A stretch of 64,000 bases of DNA from Anniella stebbinsi (taxonomy: Eukaryota; Chordata; Lepidosauria; Squamata; Anniellidae). The first letter of the stretch is position 1. Every line of letters starts with the position of its first letter. The stretch covers positions 180,861,654-180,925,653 of the forward strand of contig JARDYH010000001.1 of assembly GCA_029215795.1 (NCBI GenBank), in the 5' to 3' direction. Below, piece after piece: positions 54,764 to 64,000 of the stretch. The position numbers and the translations under genes are program-made. The notes under the pieces are model-generated. The model made no database searches. It worked only from the letters and a program-made list of their open reading frames with translations, and had not been told where the DNA came from.

Positions 54764-57700
54764 CTTTATTACTATAAATCGCTCTAGTTTCTCTCTATTT
54801 CTGTTTTCCACCTACCATGGAATCTTTGGCTAAGGACCTGGATAAGAGGTTGAGCTATGTGCCTGGGAGGGAGGATACAGGGCCAGGTGGGGGGATCTGA
54901 GGGGAGCACAATCAGGGTAGTGACGGGTAGAGGGAGATATGGCGTTGTGAGGAGGACTTGCCAGGTTAGGGGAACAAGGCCCAGACAGTTAATGGCTGTG
55001 CCTTGTTCTGGTCCCCCTCACACCCACAGGCTTGTTGGTTGCCTTATCAGCCAGCCCTCAGGCCTCCGGGTGCTGCTTTTAAATGCCAGATCAGTGCATA
55101 ATAAGATCTCCCTCATCCACGACTTAATTGTGGATGAGGCAGCCGATCTGGCATGTATAACAGAGACCTGGGTGGGAGAGCAGGGAGGAGTTAGTCTCTT
55201 CCAGTTATGCCCACCGGGGTACTTGGTTCAGCATCAGGGTAGACTTGAGGGCCGGGGAGGGGGGGGTTGCTGTGGTCTATAGGAATTCCATCCCCCTCTG
55301 CAGGTTCCCTGTCCATGTGACTACTGGTCTAGAGTGTTTGCACCTTGTGTTGGGCCAATGGGACAGATTGGGGATTCTGTTGGTGTACCGCCCACCCCGC
55401 TGCTCAACAGACTCCCTAGCTGAGCTGACAGAGGTGGTCTCTGGTGTACTGTTGAGGTCCCCCAGACTCTTGGTTCTGGGGGATGTCAACATTCATGCTG
55501 AGGGCACTTTATCTGGGGCAGCTCAGGATTTCATGGTCTCCATGACAACCATGGGACTGTCCCAACATACCATCAGCCCAACGCATGTAGCAGGGCACAC
55601 TCTAGACCTGGTTTTTTCAACTGAACATGGAGATGGGGATCTGAAAGTGGGGGACTTTACATCAACCCCTCTGTCATGGTCAGATCACCACCTGCTGAGG
55701 TTTAGACTTACAGTGGCTTTTCCCCTCTGCAAGGGTGGGGGACCCATTAAGATGGTCCGCCCCCGGAGGCTAATGGATCCAGATGGTTTCCAGAGGGCTC
55801 TGGGGAGTTTTCCGGCTGATAGGGCTGGCTCTCCTGTCGAAACCCTGGTTGATCTGTGGAATGCAGAAATGACCCGGGCAGTTGACATGATTGCTCCTGA
55901 GCGCCCTCTCCTGTGTAGAGCTTGAACGGCTCCGTGGTATACCCCAGAGCTGAGAGTGATGAAACAAAACAGGAGATGGCTTGAGGGCAGATGGAGACGA
56001 ACTCCTGATGGATGCAATCAAACACTGGTAAGTGCTTATGGTAAGCTGTATTCAGGGGCAGTGAGGGCAGCAAAAAAACAATACTTTGCTGCCACTATTC
56101 AATCATCAACCTGCCGCCCAGCGGAGCTTTTCAGAGTTGTCCGGGGGCTTTTACATGCTGGCCCCAAGGACATGGTAGAACCATCTGAGGCCCACTGTAA
56201 TACATTTGCTGGGCACTTCCAGAATAAAATCTCTGGCATCCGTCAGGACTTAGACTCCAGTGTTATAGCAGGTGAATCTAGTGAAGTATCCAGAGCACAA
56301 GCTTGTCCTCTTTTCTTGGATGAGTTTCAGTTGGTGCAGTTCAAGGATGTTGACAAGGTGCTTGGACAGGTTCGTGCAACCACTTCCATATTGGATCCTT
56401 GCCCCTCTTGGCTAATAAAAGCTAGCAGGGATGGAACAACTGGCTGAGCCAGGGAAGTGATTAATGCCTCTTTGCAAGAGGGAGTGGTCCCAGGCCACCT
56501 GAAAGAGGCAGTAGTGAGACCACTCCTAAAGAAATCTTCCCTGGACCCTGAAAATCTTAATAACTACAGGCCAGTAGCAAATGTTCCATTCCTGGGCAAG
56601 GTCCTGGAGCGGGTGGTTGCGAGCCAGCTCCAGGCACTCTTGGATGAGACTGATTATCTGGATCCATTTCAGTCAGGTTTCAGGCCTGGTTTTGGTACGG
56701 AAACAGCCTTGGTCGCCCTGTATGATGACCTATGTCGGGAGAAAGACAGGGGGAGTGTGACTCTGTTGATTCTCCTTGATCTCTCAGCGGCTTTCGATAC
56801 CATCGACCATGGTATCCTTCTGGGACGACTGGCTGAGTTGGGAGTGGGAGGCACTGCATTGCAGTGGTTCTGCTCCTACTTGGGGGGTCGGCTCCAGAAG
56901 GTGGTGCTTGGGGAACATGGCTCGGTCCCGTGGATTCTCCAGTATGGGATTCTGCAGGGGTCAGTTTTGTCCCCCATGCTGTTCAACATCTACATGAAAC
57001 CGTTGAGTGCAGTCATCCGGAGTTTTGGAATGCATTGTCATCAGTATGCTGATGACACGCAGCTCTATTTCTCCTTTTCATCTTCATCAGGTGAGGCTGT
57101 GGATGTGCTGAACCAGTGCCTGGCTGCGACAATGCTGGATGAGGGCTAATAAACTGAAACTCAGTCCAGACAAGACTGAGACGCTGTTAGTGGGTGGTTC
57201 CGCTGACCGTTCTGGATGGGGTTGCACTCCCCTTGAAGGAGCGGGTTCGTAGCTTGGGGGTTCTCCTAGAACCATCTCTGTCACTTGAGGCCCAGGTGGC
57301 CTCAGTGGCACGGAGTGCCTTTTACCAACTTCGGTTGGTGGCCCAGCTACGTCTCTATTTGGACAGGGATAACCTGGCTTCAGTTGTCCATTCTCTGGTA
57401 ACCTCCAAGTTAGATTACTGCAATGCACTCTAAGTGGGGCTGCCTTTGAAGGTGGTTCGGAAGCTGCAGCTTGTGCAAAATGCAGCGGCCAGATTGATAA
57501 CTGGAACCAGTAGGTTCGAACATATAAGATCTACCCTGGCCCGCTTGCATTGGCTGCCTGTATGTTTCTGAGCCCGGTTCAAGGTGCTGGTTTTAACCTA
57601 TAGAGCCTTACACGGCTTGGGACCACAATACCTGATGGAACACCTTTCCCGACATGAACCTACCCGAACACTACGTTCAACATCTAAGGCCCTCCTCCGA

Positions 57701-58076
57701 GTGCCTCCTCCGAGGGAAGCTCGGAGGTTGGCAACAAGAGAGAGGGCCTTCTCTGTGGTGGCTCCCCAATTGTGGAATGATCTCCCCGACAAGGCCCACC
57801 TGGCGCCAACATTGTTATATTTTCGGCGCCAGGTCAAGACTTTCCTCTTCTCTCAGGCATTTGGCAATATCTCAGGAGCCTGGGTTTGTTTTGTTTTGTT
57901 TTTGTAGCTTTTTGAAGTGTTGAAGTGGTTTTAAATGTACAGATTGTTTGTATGTTGTATGTTTTTGCTGTTTTAATTTTTGCATATTGTTTTTAATTGT
58001 TTTTAATCCTATGTAAACTGCCCAGAGAGCTTCGGCTGTGGGGCGGTATACAAATGTAATAAATAAATAAATAAAT
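54764..58076 (+). mobile_element. Near-complete L2 LINE (about 3.3 kb)
   Basis: Longest element in the window. It has a short 5' part, endonuclease, RT, C-terminal region and the full 3' end (GTAAACTGCCCAGAGAGCTT, then CGGCTGTGGGGCGGTATACA and (AATA)n to about 58076). Possible target duplication: AATTATTTTCAC at 54752-54763 and AATTATATTTTCAC at 58077-58090 (a 2-base difference). No ORF1-like protein precedes the endonuclease, so it is either a 5'-truncated copy or a one-ORF L2. Other copies in the window (4.4-5.5, 44.8-46.2 kb) belong to the same subfamily. Confidence 0.9.
54857..57907 (+). pseudogene. L2 ORF2 (APE endonuclease plus reverse transcriptase), broken
   Basis: ORF2 nicks target DNA and copies element RNA into it. 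Endonuclease: LRVLLLNARSVHNK (from 55064) and ACITETW; after a frame change in the G8 run at 55259-55266, VAVVYRN, VLGDVNIH, THVAGHTLDLVFS and the catalytic SWSDHH (about 55677-55694). RT: NNYRPVANVPFLGKVLERVV, FQSGFRPG, motif A LLDLSAAFDTIDHG, motif [16 protein letters not shown] and YADD at 57045-57056. The rest follows as LGVLLEPSLSLEAQ, YLDRDNLASVVHSL and VLTYRALHGLGPQYL. Defects: stops at 55923-55925, 56445-56447, 57431-57433 and about 57571, and a 2-base loss near 57133. Some stops look like CGA to TGA decay. Total span is near 1,000 codons, about full ORF2 length. Confidence 0.92.
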
Positions 58077-58317
58077 AATTATATTTTCACAGCCCTAGAT
58101 ACAATCAGAAATGGTCCCAGAACTTACTAGAGTGTAATTTGAATGTCTACAACCTCCTCCCACATTCCATCTTAAGACTTTGACTAAATGCTGACTCTTG
58201 ACTTCAACATCAGCCAATACTCCCTCCCCCACCCTCGTTTGTTTGTCATCTAGCCTGGCATGTGTGCAAAGGAGGGAGGGTTCTTGTTGTCTGTTTCCTC
58301 ACAGCCCACAGGAAAGC

Positions 58318-58371
58318 CAGGGCCCCCTCCACAAGGATGCGCTTTTGCGCCCGGTTCGGGGATTATGCGCT
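58318..58371 (-). mobile_element. CpG-rich MITE family B, 54-bp end fragment
   Basis: AGGGCCCCCTCCACAAGGAT then GCGCTTTTGCGCCCGG and GATTATGCGC repeat the end of the 44045-44402 copy (CCCCTCTACAAGGATTCGCT...). The match stops abruptly at 58371, where an L2 tail begins. Confidence 0.75.
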
Positions 58372-58432
58372 ATGGGGCAGGATATACATGTAATAAAGAA
58401 ATGAAGAAATAAAAATAAATAAACAGGGAAAC
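58371..58432 (+). mobile_element. L2-type 3' tail fragment joined to the MITE end
   Basis: CTATGGGGCAGGATATACAT then GTAATAAAGAAATGAAGAAA and TAAAAATAAATAAA is the terminal L2 signature with its tail only. Confidence 0.7.
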
Positions 58433-60400
58433 AGCCAGTGTGACTCTGCAGAGCAGAGGCCTACCTGTGCCTTACTCAGAGTGAGGCATAGGGTGGGTGG
58501 GTGGTAGCAGTGGTAGCTGCTGCTGCTGTTCCAAAGAGCCACGATAGCTGCTTTCTTGCTGCAGTCTTTGCCGCAGCAGGACTGCAGCCAGCTAAGGCCT
58601 TTGGTGCCCCCACTGGCCCTGTGCCTCACGTTGGGAGACCTAGGGCAGCGGTAGCATCAGGATTCCCGGTGGCAGGTGCACAGGATCTGCCGCCCTCCCT
58701 GACCCACTGCCTAAGGGGTTCACCCTGCCTCATGGGAGGGCCAGTCATGGCCAGGGACAAGATGTGCCAGTTTGCCCTTTACTGCTGACTATATTAGCAA
58801 GCTATCCTCAGAGATACGTTCATGGGGAGAGGTTTCTCCTGTGTGCAGCTTTGCATTTACAAAGGCTGCAATCCTATTTTAAAAGCAATATTATTTTTAA
58901 ATCAGCAAATGAAGAAAATCATTTAAAGCACTGGTTATATTTTACCTGATACACCACGGTCTTTTATTACCTGAGAAAACTGTGTGTTAGCATATGGCCC
59001 TCAGCTAGTATAATGGCAGTTTTTCTAATTCACTTTTTAATTGAATAGTAAATTAGTTTGATTAATAAACACCTACAGCAACTCTGGAGCACGAATTAAA
59101 GCTATCATGCTCCCATAAATATGAATGCTTCCTTAGCAGGCTTTCTCAAAGCTTTCTTTTTAACCATTTCCTCATGGAAGTCTGAAAGAATAAGACTAAT
59201 AGGAGCTCCTTGAAGTTCTAGACAAGTGGTTATAATAAGGAGCTCCTGCAAATCTTGGTCAAGTATCCTTTGTTCTCCCTGATCCATCACTGGAGCTAAC
59301 AGGGGCTTTTCCTGTACACCACTTGCTTCCCCTGCCCCAAATTGGGATGGGGAACATTAACCCTTCCCACCCCCAGCTCTGATCTCCCTAGAAAGTCACC
59401 CCCTGCATGACAATTAAAGTGAGCGAAAAGAACACTTTCCATTGGCCTTAATGGCACTCAGGGCTCTGGGAAATAGACTTCTCCCCTCAGCATATGGCTT
59501 GGGGAGCTGCAACAGGAGATGGAACTTGATAAGAAGTGTGTTTAGGTGAGGTGGAGCTAGCGTATTCTGAAGGCCCCATATGACAAAAGAAACCAACTTA
59601 TCATATTCATCAGCTCCCCTACTATATCATGGATAGCTCTTTGTTTCATCAAACACTGAAGTGGGATAGATACTGTGGTAATGGAATATGAAAACTAAAA
59701 GTAGCTAGATAGAAGGCAAATAATATTCCATCCTCTATATGTTGATCGTTTGTTCTTCTGCTGTTTTATTTTTTATTATTAAGCTCTGAAGTTCTTCATG
59801 TGTACCCAACAAAATCTTTGTTGGCCTTGTAGAGCATCTCTTAACACATTGGGGAATGTGCTCTGTTTGCCATTAGGCTAAGATGTATGATTTAGCAAAC
59901 CAACAAATTATCTTTCCATTTCTAATTGATTTAAAAACAATTGCTCTGCTGTTGCTTCACAGGAGGCTGGGTCTTTAATTGTCACAAGGTCACTTTGTAA
60001 GTTTTAATTGCTGGGTGCTGTTCTGTCCTTTCATGGCTTTCAAGGTGATAAATGGCTCTTCGGTTCAAAAGCTAGTCTATATAAACAAGCTTATCTCTGC
60101 CCATAGTCTTTAATGAAAAATGAGTTGTGAGTATCATTGTTAATCATGGTAATTGTTAATGTTAAGAGGGCTAGTATTATGAGTTTTCCTATTAGACTTT
60201 CAATTCATTATTTAAAACGAACGATCTAGTAGCCATCTAGAGCATTCTAATTTTAATTATCCAGTGGCTGCATTTCAAGGAATCATTTTCTTCATGGAGA
60301 TTTAATAAAAACCTTGCTGAGATACACCTAAGAATTTGGCTCTCCAATGTGTGAGCCTCTCTGCCCTTAATTTTGTTTGAGGCTAGTTTGATGTGTGTAG
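58433..60400. other. Unique noncoding DNA
   Basis: No gene or repeat recognised. 59880-60240 is AT-rich with several TAATTG and TTAATCATGG-type sites, a composition sometimes seen in conserved enhancers, but nothing here proves it. Confidence 0.4.
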
Positions 60401-60859
60401 TTGCGGTGTAGAAGGCGAAAATAATGAGACAACACAGGTAAGTTGGATTTAAAGAGGGCCACATTTATTTAAAGACTGCACAGGCAGATGGAGGCCTAAG
60501 CGAGCATCCTAACTTTGGCCAACATCTTGCCCCTAATTGGGATTGGGTGAGGCATTCATCTCCTGATTGGTGTCACCTGAATATCGACACCTGCCCAGAT
60601 TCCCCATTGGGGATAGGTAGGCCTTCCGATGTCACTCCTCCTCAGGTTGCAAAAGTCTGAGTGAGTGAGTCAGATTGGACTCAGAGGTAACCCTTATCCC
60701 ATCACCTGGTGCCAGCTGAGGGCCTCAGATGTTACCAATCACCATAATGGTGCCTAAGAATGCTCACCAACCTCTCCTTGCTCCTGATGCCTGCACACCT
60801 GCCACAGGTGGCAACAAATCTCTTACTTAGTTGCTACCCTCCCACACACCTGTAGGTCA

Positions 60860-61440
60860 GAGCCTCCATCAGCAGCTTCACCAAGTCTTCCAAAAACAAA
60901 TAATTCCTGGTGTCCGACAGATGCACTCCATCCTGCCTGTATAGCTCTCTCCTGGACAGAATTAACACTGGGTGTTTAATGCTAAAATTGCCCAAACTCT
61001 TTAAGTGATTGAAAATTTCATTGTTAACTCTACAACGGGCTCTTTCCAGGGCCTGATGATCATTCCCTGCCCTCCTGGGAATCATAAAGGACAAAATAAT
61101 TATCACGCCAGGCCACCGTTGTCAAATAATCCGGAAATCTGCTAGGGCCTGAAGAATAAGGGCCTTCCCCTTTAAAAGCCCCAGATCATTACCACCTAAA
61201 TGAACAAGTAAAACTTGTGGATGAGCTGGGAACTAACGCTGTTGAAATAAAGTGGGCAGGAGGCGCTCCCAATGTATACCGTGTCAACCAAGCCAAACAA
61301 TGTTGGCCTGATGGCTCAATCCAAGCTGGGATCCCATGCATGACCTGGAAGCCCTCTGCGCCACCCAGAAGATCATACTGTGGCCACAGATGATCATACA
61401 AACTGGGCCATGCTTAGCCCACACATCTGGAATAAACACA
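60860..61440 (-). pseudogene. SGNH hydrolase domain of the Ngaro-like element
   Basis: Minus-strand readings follow SGNH block order. Block I is IICGHSMIFWVAQRAS (about 61400-61355, GHS nucleophile Ser kept). Block III is VLLVHLGGNDLGLLKGKA with the GGND core (about 61178-61210). Then IIIILSFMIPRR and NDHQALERARCRVNNEIF follow, and block V is YRQDGVHLSDTRNYLFLEDL with the D-x-H pair (60912-60932). Stop codons lie between blocks. The catalytic Ser, Gly, Asn, Asp and His positions all remain visible, better than in the 10.7-11.4 kb copy. The enzyme's substrate in these elements is not known. Confidence 0.78.
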
Positions 61441-62500
61441 ACAAATGTAAGAATTGATCCAGACAGGCAGGGACTGCACAATCCTCCAATAACTTAACTA
61501 TAAAACTGCCTAAAGTACAACTGGAATGCTTTAAATTCCATCTTGCTTTAATTTGCTTAGTAGAAAAACCTATTGCTGTAGCTGAAGAAGCCGCACCGAT
61601 TCTAAAAGAATGTGTGCCAAATCCAGCGGCATCTAATCCTAACATCTGCAAAGCCCGCTTCATCATGGTCCAGAATTGATACTTCATTAGTGGTGTTTGT
61701 TTCTGGTGGCAGAGAAAAAATCCTGGAGCAGTACCACACTCCAACAGAAATGCCTGCAAGGCCTGTACTGGGCACAGCTCTGATCTGGGTGCAGGTGAAA
61801 GGGAGATGAGTGAACCAGCAGCATTCTGATCAGTCTTGGACCGCCTCAAACAAATCTAGATGTTTTGGTCATTGATTTGTATGTCATCAAATTGGAATGG
61901 CCGGACTCGTCGCCCCTGGAAGAAGTGAAAAGTTCTGATATAAGAAAGGAGCAGAAAACGGCTATGGGAGTGGCAGCCTGAAACAACAGAACCTCATAGT
62001 GGTTGTGGCATAAGGATGGCCACACCTTTTGTAACCCTATTAACGTGATATGATAGCACTCTTCAAATACTTGAAAGGTTGTCACACAGAGGAGGGCCAG
62101 GATCTCTTCTCAATCAGCCCAATGTGCAGGACACGGAATAACAGGCTCAAGTCACAGGAAACCAGATTCCGGCTGGACATCAGGAAAAACGTCCTGACTG
62201 TTAGAGCAATACGACAGTGGACCAATGACCTAGGGAGGTGGTGGGCTCTCCCACATTAGAGGCATTCAAGAGGCAGCTGGACAGCCATCTGTCAAGGATG
62301 CTTTAAGGTGGATTCCTGCACTGAGCAGGGGGGTTGGACTCGATGGCCTTATAGGCCCCTTCCAACTCTACTATTCTATGATTCTATGATTCTGTCTGGT
62401 GACAGTGGGTGCCTGGCATCTGGTGTCACTGGTGAAATTTTTGACCAGCCTCGTATAGCCCTCCTAATTCTAAAGTCTCCTGTATTATCCACCACATCCC
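61394..62500 (-). pseudogene. Tyrosine recombinase of the Ngaro-like element, split by a CR1
   Basis: The recombinase inserts the circular DNA of Ngaro elements. The N-terminal part lies at 62480-62398 (RAIRGWSKISPVTPDARHPL). After the CR1 (62047-62394) it continues GLQKVWPSLCHNHYEVLLFQ and ISELF (62030-61900). An open stretch 61849-61394 follows with PRSELCPVQALQAFLLE and GFGTHSFRIGAASSA (HxxR, about 61612-61601), then IKARWNLKHSS. Compared with the family, the first catalytic Arg (usually RISEL) reads LISEL, IKAIGRW has shrunk to IKARW, and the Tyr position after SS reads Cys. The enzyme would be inactive even without the insertion. Confidence 0.8.
62047..62394 (+). mobile_element. CR1 LINE 3' end inserted in the Ngaro-like recombinase
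   Basis: Reads [20 protein letters not shown], then LKSQETRFRLDIRKNVLT, the conserved CR1 ORF2 end. The 3'UTR contains GGGGGGTTGGACTCGATGGC, and the diagnostic repeat tail is ATTCTATGATTCTATGATTC. 5'-truncated; no obvious target duplication, as usual for CR1. The Ngaro recombinase reading stops at its left side and resumes at its right side, so the CR1 is younger. Confidence 0.92.
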
Positions 62501-62599
62501 TCATTTTTTATATAAATGCCAAGACGGCTATCTTACCCAAAATAGTTCTGGCTGACAGGCCCTGACATAACTGCAATATGTGGTCCACGGGTATGGGTG

Positions 62600-63200
62600 T
62601 GCGAGTCCGTGCTCAGCCCTGAATACCCCAATTTCACTACCTGTCCTCTGGTCCGAAGCCCTGGTGCTAGGAGCAACTGATTGGCAAACTGCACAATCTA
62701 TCTCACTCCCGCCAATCTCCCACAGTGATGTTGGCATGGCTTCAGGTAGTTGGCGTGCCCAAAGAACCAGACTCTGGAACCTGTTGATCTGATGGCACGG
62801 TAAAGCATCAGTTATTGGGTTGTCCAAACATGGGACATGCTTGGTGTGAAATAAAATATTATAGCGCAAACAATGGATAGTAAATGCCCTCATTACGTTC
62901 ATCACTCTGAGGTTCTGTGAGGAGATAGGGAATTAATAACTTGCACAGTGGATTTATTATCGCACCAGAAGTGAACCACATGATTTTCCATTTCTCTAAC
63001 CGAAATATGGATGGCTACATAAAGGGGAAAAAACTCCAAAAAAGTCAGATCTCGGCAAACCCCAGATGACAACCATTCCTTTGGCCATGGTTCAGCGCAC
63101 CATCTATCTTGCCAAATGACCTCAAAAACGCATGAACCGGAGACGTCCGAATGTATTTGCATTTCTGCTTCTATGGGCAAATCTTGCTTCCAGAAGAAAT
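62600..63200 (-). pseudogene. RNase H region of the Ngaro-like element
   Basis: The minus frame 63180-62902 reads IHSDVSGSCVFEVIWQDRWC then EPWPKEWLSSG, LTFLEFFPLYVAIHI and VVHFWCDNKSTVQVIN. This is the RNase H of DIRS/Ngaro elements with the first Asp (SDVSG) and the later CDN Asp visible. It continues in a neighbouring frame (62905-62600) as AFTIHCLRYNILFHTKHVPC then NPITDALPCHQINRFQSL, the family's VPG.NN.IADALSR segment and the linker to the recombinase. It would degrade RNA of the RNA-DNA hybrid. One frame change separates the halves. Confidence 0.82.
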
Positions 63201-63479
63201 GCCATTATAATGTTCTAAAAATTGCATCCATACATCTAAAGTCACTATGCATTTTGTTATTCACCCTGACCCTATGATATGAATGTGTCAAACCCTTCAT
63301 AGCACCACAAAGGTGGTGAATAAATGCCCTGTCCGGAGCCATGACATGGCATGCAAGATTGAGGCTTCCTAACAATTCCTGTAATTATAAGACTGATATA
63401 TTTTTGGCTGCTCTAACTGCTTGTAATTTTGAACAGAGTGAAATTATTTTTTCTTGTGGGTGTCTACAACGTTGCTGCA

Positions 63480-63996
63480 TGGAATCTAGTTCAATGCTAG
63501 AAACATAATGGATGTAATCGGGCCTTCCGTTATTTCATGCACAAGAGGAACCCCCAGTTCCTCTGTCAGGGCCCTGAAACTATGCATGAGCCAATCACAC
63601 TGGTCCGAATGGGGGCGTGGCAGCCAGGAGGAAATCATCAAGGTAGTGAACAATGTCAGAAGAACCTGTCCTATAACACAGTGCCCATTCTAGGAAAGTA
63701 CGGAAGTGCTCAAACATCGCGCATGAAATGGAGCAGCCCGTGGGTAGGGCCCTATGTAAAAACAATCCTGAAAATTAAAACATAATAAAAGAAAATCTTC
63801 TGGGTTAATGGGCATAATGCAAAATGTGAAATGCGGACTTGGTGTCACACTTACCCATTAATGCCCCCACACTGTTCAAATGCACCATATTGACGGCTGT
63901 GTTGAAGGGTGTATGTTTAACTGAGGCTAGATGCTCTGGTATGAAGTCATTAACTGACTCCCCTAATGAGTAAGAATACAGGTTGATGTGGATCAA
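63480..63996 (-). pseudogene. Reverse transcriptase region of the Ngaro-like element
   Basis: The minus frame 63996-63805 reads SVNDFIPEHLASVKHTPFNT then GALMGKCDTKSAFHIL, where DIRS/Ngaro RTs have SVND.I......V.Y.SFD.AV...GALLAK.DIKSAFRLLPV (motif A Asp kept). Further down are decayed GPTHGLLHFMRDV-like readings (motif B side), and YLDDFLLA at 63622-63645 is the catalytic box. Several stops break the frame. The N-terminal RT and anything upstream lie beyond the window. Confidence 0.82.
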
Positions 63997-64000
63997 CCTG

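Larger units (their letters stand above)
60405..64000 (-). mobile_element. Ngaro-like tyrosine-recombinase retrotransposon, 3' portion, runs off the window
   Basis: On the minus strand, from the right edge: reverse transcriptase, RNase H, tyrosine recombinase, SGNH hydrolase, 3'UTR and terminal segment. This order, with a recombinase in place of an integrase and an SGNH hydrolase, is that described for Ngaro-group (DIRS order) retrotransposons. The 3' part has GGCACCATTATGGTGATTGG (complement of about 60737-60756) and an end TTTAAATAAATGTGGCCCTC...CATTATTTTCGCC (60405-60465), both shared with the copies at 11.4-11.8 and 32.5-33.0 kb. Many stops and frame changes, plus a CR1 insertion at 62047-62394, show it is dead. 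The 5' end, gag and split repeats lie outside. Confidence 0.82.

Noticed and set aside
1..64000. tRNA, rRNA or snRNA genes
   Set aside because: No cloverleaf with A and B boxes, rRNA or U-snRNA core was recognised by eye; a covariance-model scan would be decisive.
1..64000. CRISPR arrays, bacterial operons, origins
   Set aside because: The DNA is vertebrate-like; all repeats seen are microsatellites, minisatellites or transposon copies.

Overview
The window looks like nuclear DNA from a squamate reptile (lizard or snake). It is an AT-rich, intergenic or intronic stretch with no recognisable host gene, tRNA, rRNA or other host RNA gene. The organism call is an inference from the repeat mix: L2-type, CR1 and L1 LINEs, a Ngaro-type tyrosine-recombinase retrotransposon, a Penelope-like element, Ty3/gypsy remains, solo LTRs, MIR-like SINEs and many small DNA-transposon derivatives. 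Mammals and birds lack active Ngaro and Penelope-like elements; lizards and snakes carry all of these together. Almost every open reading frame is a piece of a retroelement or a chance frame.

Layout. 1-5.5 kb is a pile of L2 LINE copies; one is split by a 503-bp solo LTR (1164-1666) and by an opposite-strand L2. 5.5-10.5 kb is mostly unique, with a 5'-truncated L1 (8681-9900) flanked by a 16-nt target-site duplication. 10.55-11.83 kb is the 3' end of a Ngaro-like element. 12-18 kb is unique DNA with a minisatellite, two MITE families and a CR1 fragment. 18.3-20.9 kb is an L2 copy carrying an inserted opposite-strand LINE and an inserted palindromic MITE with an 8-bp duplication. 21-30 kb is largely unique noncoding DNA. 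31-31.8 kb is a GC-rich tandem array beside a MITE end. 32.5-33 kb is another Ngaro-like 3' end. 34.6-35.15 kb is a second solo LTR. 38.5-41.4 kb is a minus-strand L2 with several nested insertions. 43.1-43.8 kb is a third solo LTR with an acidic reading frame, inside a CpG-rich repeat. 44.8-46.25 kb is an L2 split by a Penelope-like element. 46.8-48.7 kb is a decayed Ty3/gypsy RNase H-integrase region ending in a MITE. 50-52 kb holds a MIR-like SINE and two small MITEs. 54.8-58.1 kb is the most complete element, an L2 with almost the whole endonuclease-reverse transcriptase ORF. 60.4-64 kb is a minus-strand Ngaro-like retrotransposon running off the right edge, with RT, RNase H, tyrosine recombinase and SGNH-hydrolase regions, interrupted by a CR1.

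How the parts fit. The protein-coding pieces belong to independent selfish elements and do not form a host pathway. Nested insertions give relative ages: the L2 copies are mostly old hosts, and the solo LTRs, MITEs, Penelope-like element and CR1 landed in other elements. All long element frames carry stops or frameshifts, so nothing here appears able to move by itself. The most noteworthy items are the Ngaro-like family (three 3' ends, one with a nearly full domain order and an SGNH hydrolase), three solo LTRs with exact target duplications, and several palindromic MITEs with recognisable target duplications.
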